NCBI GenBank assembly: GCA_964424455.1
Contig: CAYRJA010000101.1
Coordinates: forward strand, 1 to 11,963
Direction: 5' to 3'
DNA: 11,963 bases
DNA from: CAYRJA01 sp964424455
Lineage (GTDB): Bacteria; Bacteroidota; Bacteroidia; Chitinophagales; UBA10324
In this document: positions 6,360 to 11,963 of the stretch, one piece after another
Numbering within the stretch: the stretch's first letter is position 1
How the letters are laid out: each line of letters begins with the position of its first letter
The notes under the pieces: model-generated
What the model was told of the DNA's origin: nothing
Databases searched by the model: none
What the model saw: only the letters and a program-made list of their open reading frames with translations
Position numbers and translations under genes: made by a program

Positions 6360-8018
6360 ATGACACTTTTTGAAAAACATAAACTGCTATTAGACACAGC
6401 GATTAAAGCAGTTCACGAACGAAAATTCTACGCTGCCTATCCTGAACACCCAAAAGCGTATGGCGAAGATGCACCCAAAACAGGCGAAGAACATTTTAAG
6501 AATCTGCTTAACAAGAATTTTAACTTGCTGAAACAAAGCAATACGGCAACTTATGAAGGGGACGAAGTTTCGCCCTACACGCTGCAACCGCTTGGAATAA
6601 AATACCCGGTTTATTCTCCCGATGATGTAATTGCAAAGTCAAAAGAAGCTTTTAAAAAGTGGAGAAAAACATCTGCCGAAGAACGCTCCGGCATATTAAT
6701 AGAGGCATTAGAAAAAATTAAAGAACATTTCTTCGATATTGCTCATGCGACCATGCACACCACCGGTCAAAGTTTTATCATGTCGTTTCAGGCAAGCGGA
6801 CCACACAGTAACGACCGCGCACTGGAGCCAATAGCTTTGGGATATGAGGAACTGAAAAAATTTCCAGAAAATGTTTTATGGGAAAAACCGATGGGAAAGT
6901 TTTCAGTGAAGTTAGAAAAGACATTTACCGCTATTCCAAAAGGAATCGGGTTAGTGATTGGATGTTCTACTTTTCCTGTCTGGAATACCGTTCCCGGAGT
7001 ATTTGCTGATTTGATTGCGGGAAACACTGTTATCATTAAGCCGCATCCTAAAGCAGTACTTCCTATTGCTATTGTAACAGCAGCTATGCAGGAAGTGTTT
7101 GCTGCGAATGGTTATGACCCAAACATCGTTCAGCTTGCTGCCGACACTTCAGACAAACTGATGACCAAAAAATATACGGAAAGCCCCGATATAAAACTGA
7201 TTGATTATACCGGTAGTTCTTCGTTTGGCAATTATGTTGAATCACTTGGCAACAAAACAGTGTTCACTGAGAAAGCAGGAGTCAATAGTGTGATTATTGA
7301 CTCAGTACATGACATCAATGCTGTGATGCAAAATCTTTCTTTCTCTGTTTCGCTTTATTCCGGTCAGATGTGTACAGCTCCACAGAATTTTTTCATTCCT
7401 GCCTCAGGTGTGAAAGCAGACGACAAAACCTACAGTTATGAAGAAGTTGTAACAAAACTTAAAGAAGCTATTGTCGGCATTACCACTAATCCAAAGATGG
7501 GTGCGGGAGTTTTCGGCTCGGTTCAAAATGATGTTACACTCAAACGGGTTGCCAATGTAAAAGAAGTTGGCGCTGCTGTGGTACTTGAAACTACTGCGGT
7601 GAAGAATGATGAATTTCCGCAGGCACGAACCACTTCGCCGGCGCTGCTTGAGGTGGAAGGCAATGCGCACCATATTTACGAGTGTGAATTGTTCGGACCT
7701 ATTGCCATCGCCATTAAAACTAAAGACACCGCCGAATCCGTTAAGTTCGCCAAAGAAATGGCACAAAAACATGGCGCTATCACCTGCGCCGCTTATTCAA
7801 CCGATGAAAACATCATCCGGATGATTGGCGAGGAAATGACAGAGGTATTTACACCCGTATCTTTTAACCTTACCGGACCGATTTGGGTGAACCAGCACGC
7901 CGCCTTTTCTGACTTCCATGTTACAGGCGGAAACCCTGCCGGCAATGCCACTTTTACTAATCCTGAGTTTGTAATAAAGCGGTTTGTGTGGGTGGGACAC
8001 CGGAAAATGGTGATGTAA
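6360..8018 (+). CDS. paaN: PaaN-like aldehyde dehydrogenase family protein (phenylacetic acid degradation)
   Basis: The product is 552 residues, the usual size of the PaaN_2 type, which lacks the hydratase domain fused in E. coli PaaZ. The aldehyde dehydrogenase fold is intact. A cofactor-binding region is visible at PVWNTVPGVFADLIAGNTVI (206-225) with Lys227 in IIKPHP. TGSSSFG follows at 284-290, the presumed general base is Glu304 (TEKAGVNS), the nucleophile is Cys338 (SGQMCTAPQ), and Glu443 lies in ECELFGP. In the phenylacetate pathway the related enzyme oxidises the semialdehyde formed on ring opening of oxepin-CoA to a CoA thioester. No other paa genes are in the window, so its use here is uncertain and a general aldehyde dehydrogenase role remains possible. 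The ATG at 6360 follows a TATTTTTG box closely, and the next gene has its own promoter. Confidence 0.8.
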   Translation: MTLFEKHKLLLDTAIKAVHERKFYAAYPEHPKAYGEDAPKTGEEHFKNLLNKNFNLLKQSNTATYEGDEVSPYTLQPLGIKYPVYSPDDVIAKSKEAFKKWRKTSAEERSGILIEALEKIKEHFFDIAHATMHTTGQSFIMSFQASGPHSNDRALEPIALGYEELKKFPENVLWEKPMGKFSVKLEKTFTAIPKGIGLVIGCSTFPVWNTVPGVFADLIAGNTVIIKPHPKAVLPIAIVTAAMQEVFAANGYDPNIVQLAADTSDKLMTKKYTESPDIKLIDYTGSSSFGNYVESLGNKTVFTEKAGVNSVIIDSVHDINAVMQNLSFSVSLYSGQMCTAPQNFFIPASGVKADDKTYSYEEVVTKLKEAIVGITTNPKMGAGVFGSVQNDVTLKRVANVKEVGAAVVLETTAVKNDEFPQARTTSPALLEVEGNAHHIYECELFGPIAIAIKTKDTAESVKFAKEMAQKHGAITCAAYSTDENIIRMIGEEMTEVFTPVSFNLTGPIWVNQHAAFSDFHVTGGNPAGNATFTNPEFVIKRFVWVGHRKMVM

Positions 8019-8042
8019 TCTAAAATCATCTACAAGAAAAGG

Positions 8043-8073
8043 TTTGGCAGTTCAGAATGAAAATGTATCTTCG
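8043..8073 (+). promoter_or_regulatory. Promoter of rpsT
   Basis: A perfect TTTG (8043-8046) lies 19 bases before TATCTTCG (8066-8073), which differs from TAnnTTTG at one defined base. The start point should fall near 8078, giving a leader of about 22 bases that includes AAGGA (8089-8093), an unusually good ribosome binding site for this window, six bases before the ATG. Confidence 0.7.
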
Positions 8074-8099
8074 CCCTCCAATTTTAAAAAGGAATTTCA

Positions 8100-8354
8100 A
8101 TGGCTAATACTAAAAATGCAAAAAAAGCTGACCGCCAGTCAAAAAAGCACCGTGAGGATAACCGTTATTATGCTAAAACTACAAGAAATGCAATTAAAAA
8201 ACTTCGCCTGACCACCAATCCGGAAGAGGCAAAGAAATCTCTTCCAGAGGTAATTGCAATGGTGGATAAACTCGCAAGAAAAAATGTGATTCATAAAAAT
8301 AAAGCTGCTAACCTTAAATCAAGCCTGATGAAAAAGGCAGCAAGTGTAAAATAA
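8100..8354 (+). CDS. rpsT: 30S ribosomal protein S20
   Basis: This is an 84-residue basic protein that binds the 5' domain of 16S rRNA early in assembly of the small subunit. The start MANTKNAKKADRQSKKHRE, the central TRNAIKKLR, and MVDKLARKNVIHKNKAANLK followed by a basic tail are diagnostic of S20. The length is normal for the family. It has its own promoter and a strong terminator just downstream, so it should be transcribed mainly as a single gene. A clear AAGGA six bases upstream of the ATG supports the start and suits a highly expressed ribosomal gene. Confidence 0.95.
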   Translation: MANTKNAKKADRQSKKHREDNRYYAKTTRNAIKKLRLTTNPEEAKKSLPEVIAMVDKLARKNVIHKNKAANLKSSLMKKAASVK

Positions 8355-8376
8355 TCTTTACAACAAACTATTGCTA

Positions 8377-8412
8377 AAGCTCTCTGATTTTTCAGGGAGC
8401 TTTTTTATTTTT
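8377..8412 (+). terminator. Rho-independent terminator after rpsT
   Basis: AAGCTCTCTGA pairs with TCAGGGAGCTT, with one G-T wobble, around a short T loop, and runs into TTTTTTATTTTT. It ends only about five bases before the GTG start of the next gene. Confidence 0.85.
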
Positions 8413-8417
8413 AGTCT

Positions 8418-8960
8418 GTGAATACAGAAAAACAAAAAACTGAACCAAGAAAAGATACAATAGCTACTGTTTATTTTCAGTCGCCTGTCGGACTAATTGA
8501 AATATCAGGAAATCATAAACAGATTCTTTCTATCCTGTTCGTAAGAAAAGAAAATATCAAGAAGTATTCAGGCATTGTTCCGAGAGTAATTCAGCAGTGC
8601 GAAAAACAATTAAAGGAATATTTTGAAGGAAAGAGAAAAGTCTTCACTATAAATACAGAACAGCAGGGTACTGCTTTTCAGCAGAAGACCTGGAATTTTA
8701 TCAGTGAAATTCCTTTTGGTAAAACAAAAACTTATCTTGAGCTTGCTAAAAAGCATTGGGATAGAAACAGTACCCGTGCCGTAGGAAATGCTGTAGGAAA
8801 AAATAAATTGTCAATAGTAGTTCCTTGTCATCGTATTGTAGGATCAAATGGAAAACTTACAGGTTACTCCGGCGGGCTGTGGCGAAAAGAATGGTTGCTA
8901 AAACATGAAGAGAGAGTTGCCTTTGGCATAAAAGAGTTATTTGAAACATCCGACAGATAA
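8418..8960 (+). CDS. ogt: Methylated-DNA-[protein]-cysteine S-methyltransferase (O6-alkylguanine-DNA alkyltransferase)
   Basis: This suicide repair protein moves the alkyl group from O6-alkylguanine to its own Cys. The acceptor is Cys137 in PCHRI (136-140), followed by VGSNGKLTGYSGGLWRK, the standard active-site loop. Upstream, FQQKTWNFISEIPFGKTKTY (88-106) and RAVGNAVGKN (120-129) form the DNA-binding helix and arginine finger region. The length is 180 residues, usual for Ogt/MGMT proteins without an Ada domain. The start is GTG: an in-frame TAG lies two codons upstream, and no ATG, GTG or TTG follows before the conserved region. This puts the start right after the rpsT terminator, so expression must come from read-through or from a promoter inside the terminator. 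It lies 30 bases before radC on the same strand, probably co-transcribed. The symbol could equally be written as a generic MGMT. Confidence 0.9.
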   Translation: MNTEKQKTEPRKDTIATVYFQSPVGLIEISGNHKQILSILFVRKENIKKYSGIVPRVIQQCEKQLKEYFEGKRKVFTINTEQQGTAFQQKTWNFISEIPFGKTKTYLELAKKHWDRNSTRAVGNAVGKNKLSIVVPCHRIVGSNGKLTGYSGGLWRKEWLLKHEERVAFGIKELFETSDR

Positions 8961-8990
8961 AGAAATCATTTTGCACTAAAACTAAATCCT

Positions 8991-9698
8991 ATGGAAGAAA
9001 TCACTTCCGTAAATCTTTCGTTGAAAGAATGGGCTGATGAAGACAAGCCCCGCGAAAAACTCCTGCTGAAAGGAAAACAGGCATTAACCGATGCCGAACT
9101 ACTCGCTATTTTGCTGAGAAGCGGTTCGCGCAACGAATCTGTGGTAGAGCTTTCTAAAAAACTGTTACTGAAAGTCGGAAATGATTTGAATGAACTCGGT
9201 AAACTTTCGGTGAAAGATATTCTGAGTTTCGGATTTAAAGGAATTGGTGAAACGAAGGCTGTTACACTTGTTGCTTCGCTTGAGCTGGGAAGAAGAAGGC
9301 AAAGTGCGGAAATAAAAGAACGGACAAAAATTTCTTCGAGTAAAGATACTTTTGAACTGATGTCGCCCTGTTTAAGTGATTTAATTCACGAAGAATTTTG
9401 GATTATCCTTCTTAACAGAGCCAATAAGGTAATGAGTAAAGAGCAACTTAGTACAGGTGGAATCACAGGAACTGTGGTAGATGCCCGGCGGGTTTTTAAT
9501 CTCGCTATTCAATCCAATGCCGTATCAATTATTCTATGCCATAATCATCCTTCCGGAAACACATCTCCCAGCGTTCAGGATATTTCACTCACTAAGAAAC
9601 TAAAAGAAGCAGGAACACTTTTAGAAATTGCAGTACTTGATCATTTGATAATAGCAGATAAAAGATATTACAGTTTTGCAGATGAAGGAATGCTGTAA
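8991..9698 (+). CDS. radC: RadC-family JAB/MPN domain protein
   Basis: The 235-residue product has the standard RadC plan: an N-terminal helix-hairpin-helix-like part (DEDKPREKLLLKGKQALTDA, then GFKGIGETKAVTLVASLELG at about 81-100) and a C-terminal JAB1/MPN-type metal-binding domain. The metal motif is complete, with Glu151 in SKEQLS and HNHPSGNTSPSVQD carrying His184, His186 and Asp197. The family was once thought to repair DNA, but its biochemical role is unsettled; its metalloprotease-like fold suggests a hydrolase. It follows the alkyltransferase gene by 30 bases and probably shares its transcript. It ends before a two-way terminator. Confidence 0.93.
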   Translation: MEEITSVNLSLKEWADEDKPREKLLLKGKQALTDAELLAILLRSGSRNESVVELSKKLLLKVGNDLNELGKLSVKDILSFGFKGIGETKAVTLVASLELGRRRQSAEIKERTKISSSKDTFELMSPCLSDLIHEEFWIILLNRANKVMSKEQLSTGGITGTVVDARRVFNLAIQSNAVSIILCHNHPSGNTSPSVQDISLTKKLKEAGTLLEIAVLDHLIIADKRYYSFADEGML

Positions 9699-9715
9699 CA
9701 GTTATCACCAATAAA

Positions 9716-9738
9716 AAGGGAGCTTAAAAAGCTCCCTT
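9716..9738. terminator. Bidirectional terminator between radC and the convergent gene
   Basis: AAGGGAGCTT and AAGCTCCCTT form a perfect 10-bp stem with an AAA loop. On the minus strand the stem is followed by TTTTTATT, so termination there should be strong. On the plus strand the downstream sequence is only moderately T-rich. Confidence 0.85.
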
Positions 9739-9761
9739 CTCATTTTAGGTAAAGTTGAAAT

Positions 9762-10211
9762 TTATTTCAGAGGCGCTGCCACTTGCTTCATCTCTTCCGT
9801 ATTGGCAATTTGAAGTTTATTATCAACCGGCGTTGATGTAGAATTTATCTGACGCACTTCTTTGGTTTCATTAATTGTTTGTCCTGCTGCATCGTCCTTT
9901 GCAGATGTTTTATTATTCCCATGGCACTGCATTTTCTTCTTGCAATTAGCCGGGTTGCAGTTGGTTTTGTCGTGCGAAGAAAGATTAGACTGAACAGTCT
10001 TTACCTCAACTTCTTCTTCGTTAACTTTAGTTTGGTTTTCGGTATTTACATTCTGTTCCACTTTAATTGATCCCTGCTGAGCGGGTATAGTTGGCGAAAG
10101 CGTTTGTGATTTAACTTCTGTCGGATTAACAGATGGCTCAACTACATTTTGTGCCTGAGCCAAAAAGACAACGAATGTTAATGAAAGAAAAAGCGAAAAA
10201 ATTTTTTTCAT
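9762..10211 (-). CDS. Small secreted protein of unknown function with a three-Cys motif
   Basis: The 149-residue product has a clear Sec signal peptide (MKKIFSLFLSLTFVVFLAQA, cleavage probably after AQA at 20). The rest is low in hydrophobic residues, rich in Asn, Gln, Thr, Val and Lys, and likely disordered. The only distinctive part is CNPANCKKKMQCHG (about 86-99), a C-x4-C-x5-C-H arrangement that could bind a metal or form disulfides. I do not recognise a family. An ATG 20 codons further upstream (10271) keeps the frame open, but a strong promoter (10238-10268) lies between the two, so 10211 is preferred. It ends at the terminator shared with radC. Confidence 0.7.
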   Translation of the reverse strand: MKKIFSLFLSLTFVVFLAQAQNVVEPSVNPTEVKSQTLSPTIPAQQGSIKVEQNVNTENQTKVNEEEVEVKTVQSNLSSHDKTNCNPANCKKKMQCHGNNKTSAKDDAAGQTINETKEVRQINSTSTPVDNKLQIANTEEMKQVAAPLK

Positions 10212-10237
10212 AGCAGTAAGGTTTAAAAATTGAATCT

Positions 10238-10268
10238 CAAAAATAGTCATCTTTTTCCTTTTAGCAAA
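10238..10268 (-). promoter_or_regulatory. Full-consensus Bacteroidota promoter of the secreted-protein gene
   Basis: On the minus strand TTTG (plus 10265-10268) is followed by exactly 19 bases and then TATTTTTG (plus 10238-10245), a full match to TTTG-N19-TAnnTTTG. The start point should be near 10233, giving a leader of about 22 bases to the ATG at 10211. Confidence 0.75.
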
Positions 10269-10415
10269 CAATTAAATAGGGCGTTATTATTAAGACGATA
10301 CAAAACAACCTTAATCGTTCATCGTGTTCATTCTGATTACTTTTTCTGATAGTGATAGTTCATTAATTTGATGTTATTTCCCGGATAGAATAAAGGCAAC
10401 AGCAGCTACCCGTTA

Positions 10416-10898
10416 TTAACCTTTAGATTTATTGTTGGATTTTGTAAGCCCCATAAACAAGATAAATGCTAAGACTATAGCAAATGCCAGTTCTAAGTAG
10501 CTCAGTGTTTCCCACAAAGAAAATTTCCTTACTATTTCTTGGCTTACAGTGTCTTCATATTGAATAGTGGTAAGTGATACTATTTCAGGAGAGAAATAAA
10601 TAAAAGCTACAACCGCAATTAATACATACCCAACCATTGCTGTTAAAATATTCATCCTTCTTGCTGTCTTCCAGTTTATAACAAGATTGATTATAAAAAG
10701 CCATAGCGTTATCGGGTGAATTATCTTCCAAAATAATCCGGGATTAAGTTTATAATCGCCCTGAAACATAGTTAAAGATTTTGGTGGAGCGGCAAATGCG
10801 TTTGGCCATACTGCTATATGTTCGTAAACTGAAGCGCCAAGAATGATTGAGAAACTCAGACACAGTAGAAAGTAGAGCATATTTTTATAGTTCATCAT
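10416..10898 (-). CDS. Four-helix integral membrane protein of unknown function
   Basis: The 160-residue product has four hydrophobic segments at about 6-25, 57-75, 84-102 and 129-151. Between the first two lies a conserved-looking loop, YEHIAVWPNAFAAPP, then FQGDYKLNPGLFWKIIHP. His and Trp residues near the membrane border (EH at 26-27, HP at 61-62) could serve as ligands. The helix layout and the early E-x-x-x-x-P loop resemble small membrane proteins of the DUF1772 (anthrone oxygenase-like) type, but this is only a resemblance. The ATG at 10898 starts MMNYK; the second Met is equally possible. It lies 80 bases downstream of the barrel gene on the same strand and may share its transcript. 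Confidence 0.65.
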   Translation of the reverse strand: MMNYKNMLYFLLCLSFSIILGASVYEHIAVWPNAFAAPPKSLTMFQGDYKLNPGLFWKIIHPITLWLFIINLVINWKTARRMNILTAMVGYVLIAVVAFIYFSPEIVSLTTIQYEDTVSQEIVRKFSLWETLSYLELAFAIVLAFILFMGLTKSNNKSKG

Positions 10899-10978
10899 AC
10901 AGAATAATATTTAGAATGTAAAGATGAAGCCACATAAAAGTTAAAAATTGTATTTATCAGACATTTTCTTTTCGTTTA

Positions 10979-11482
10979 TTAAAATCCAATTCCAAGATGA
11001 AGACCTAAACTGATATGTAAGTCTTCAGGGTCATAAGCAAATGCCAGGTTCGGTCCCAGATGAAAATTTTTAACTTCAAATTCATAAGAGGTTTCTAAGT
11101 GCAAAGCAAAACTTGGACTGTTAGAATGTTCGTGTTCGAAAGTAACTCCGGGTGAAACAATAAGACTAAGTTTATCAATAGGAGCGTAGCTGACAACCAC
11201 TCCAAACATATTATGCCCTTGTTTATTGAAAATTTTTTCATAGCCCGCACCAATTCCGAAATTGGATTCTTTAATATTCCGGATGTAGTGGATGTGAAGC
11301 CCATAGCTAATCTTCTTTGAGTTGGTAAAGAATACCGGCGAATTGGCTATTCCAATTTCATTTTTATGATTGTCATGGTGATGATGTTTCTCTTCTGTAT
11401 TGCTTAAAGTGTCAATTGAATTACTCCATGCTTCTCCGGACAAACAAAATAATATAACTGAAATCAGAATTTTAATTTTCAT
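10979..11482 (-). CDS. Small presumed outer-membrane beta-barrel with a His-rich N-terminus
   Basis: The 167-residue product starts with a signal peptide (MKIKILISVILFCLSGEAWS). A cluster of histidines follows (EKHHHHDNHKNE, residues 31-42), then alternating polar/aromatic beta-strand patterns such as ISYGLHIHYIRNI, FGIGAGYEKIF, MFGVVVSYAPI, FALHLETSYEF and a C-terminal strand ending in GLHLGIGF. A C-terminal Phe after alternating residues is typical of outer-membrane barrels. The His cluster may bind metal or haem; that is inference. The ATG overlaps the mfd stop codon (ATGA), which fixes this start and points to translational coupling. A longer open frame reaching upstream into mfd is rejected because it runs antiphase to a conserved gene. 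No named family recognised. Confidence 0.7.
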   Translation of the reverse strand: MKIKILISVILFCLSGEAWSNSIDTLSNTEEKHHHHDNHKNEIGIANSPVFFTNSKKISYGLHIHYIRNIKESNFGIGAGYEKIFNKQGHNMFGVVVSYAPIDKLSLIVSPGVTFEHEHSNSPSFALHLETSYEFEVKNFHLGPNLAFAYDPEDLHISLGLHLGIGF

Positions 11483-11963
11483 GCGCTTACTTCTTTTCGC
11501 TCGGTCATTTGTTTTAATATATCTATTGCCGAGCCAAGTACATGAACCGACTGAATGGTAAGAATTAAATTTTTTTCTGTTTGCTTCAATGAACATCTTT
11601 TCGGATGAAGCTGGATGTATGCAATGATTTGATTGAAAATTTCTGACTGATAAAGCGGCGAATCCTGATTTTCTATGAAGAAACATTTCAGCACTCCCCG
11701 CTTCTGAATAACCTTTTCAAAGCCGAGTTGCTGTGACAGTTTGCGTAAACGAAGCCCATTGAATAATTCATCCATCTCATTCGGAATGGGACCGAAGCGG
11801 TCAATTAGTTTATTTCTGAATGTATCAATTTCTGACTCGTCTTTCAAATCATTCAACTCTTTATAAAGCGTCAACCGCTCTGCAGGACTTTGTACATATT
11901 CATCCGGAATGAACATTTCATCAAGGGAATCAAGTACATAACTATCCATGCGTATGTAAAGAA
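11479..11963 (-). CDS. mfd: Transcription-repair coupling factor Mfd, C-terminal part (partial)
   Basis: The open frame enters from the window edge and runs about 161 residues to a TGA. It is the C-terminal TRCF domain of Mfd, the ATPase that removes stalled RNA polymerase and recruits UvrA. Recognisable segments are EMFIPDEYVQSPAERLTLYK, then a short stretch to RNKLIDRFGPIPNEMDEL, followed by the variable end. The helicase and polymerase-binding domains lie beyond the edge. An internal ATG at 11949 is not the start, since the frame stays open upstream (codons for L-Y-I-R) and the protein normally exceeds 1,100 residues. The stop codon overlaps the ATG of the barrel gene. Confidence 0.88.
   Translation of the reverse strand, partial: LYIRMDSYVLDSLDEMFIPDEYVQSPAERLTLYKELNDLKDESEIDTFRNKLIDRFGPIPNEMDELFNGLRLRKLSQQLGFEKVIQKRGVLKCFFIENQDSPLYQSEIFNQIIAYIQLHPKRCSLKQTEKNLILTIQSVHVLGSAIDILKQMTERKEVSA

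Noticed and set aside
5987..6373. A 128-codon plus-strand open frame spanning the divergent promoter region
   Set aside because: Most of it is antisense to the conserved N-terminus of the TMTC-like protein and it overlaps the paaN-like start.
10212..10271. A longer start for the small secreted protein
   Set aside because: The full-consensus promoter lies inside this extension, and the signal peptide begins at 10211.
10380..10410. A possible terminator hairpin after the four-helix protein gene
   Set aside because: The stem is only about seven pairs with a wobble and a 20-base loop, and no T run follows.
11483..11686. An N-terminal extension of the barrel protein upstream of 11482
   Set aside because: It would place 68 residues ahead of a clear signal peptide, in a frame that lies wholly inside conserved mfd coding sequence.

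Overview
The window looks like a chromosomal segment from a member of the Bacteroidota. It is AT-rich, and Shine-Dalgarno sequences are scarce. Several genes are preceded by the phylum's characteristic promoter layout, a TTTG box, 19 bases, then a TAnnTTTG box. The best examples lie before rpsT and before the secreted-protein gene that starts at 10211. Protein features fit too: an S20 of the MANTKNAKK type, a LamG lipoprotein and a PaaN-type aldehyde dehydrogenase. The genus cannot be named from this sequence. No tRNA, rRNA or CRISPR array was seen.

Layout: (1) 1 to about 1100 is a nearly complete IS630-family insertion sequence on the minus strand. Its transposase is split into two frames at a run of nine A residues and should need a -1 frameshift to be expressed. 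(2) 1100-4042 is a disturbed, accessory-like zone. It holds a membrane-anchored diheme cytochrome c, a LamG-domain lipoprotein, a remnant of the ribF 3' end, two kinds of diverged repeat (1111-1188 with 2352-2426, and about 2262-2330 with 3478-3580), and a dense cluster of palindromes at 3589-3972. (3) 4043-6247 encodes a membrane protein with a TMTC-like GT-C glycosyltransferase domain followed by TPRs. It is divergent from a paaN-like aldehyde dehydrogenase (6360-8018). (4) 8043-9740 is a compact plus-strand block: rpsT with its promoter and terminator, an O6-alkylguanine-DNA alkyltransferase gene and radC, closed by a terminator shared with the convergent neighbour. (5) 9762-11963 is all minus strand. 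It has, in transcription order, the 3' part of mfd, a small His-rich presumed outer-membrane barrel that overlaps the mfd stop by four bases, a four-helix membrane protein, and a small secreted protein with its own strong promoter.

No single pathway spans the window. The clearest grouping is DNA repair: the alkyltransferase and radC are adjacent on one strand, and mfd lies nearby on the other. No convincing novel multi-gene defence or biosynthetic system was found. The points most worth a second look are the three-arm inverted repeat and palindrome cluster at 3589-3972, the alkyltransferase start placed directly after the rpsT terminator, the bacterial TMTC homologue, the ribF remnant, and the mfd/barrel translational overlap.
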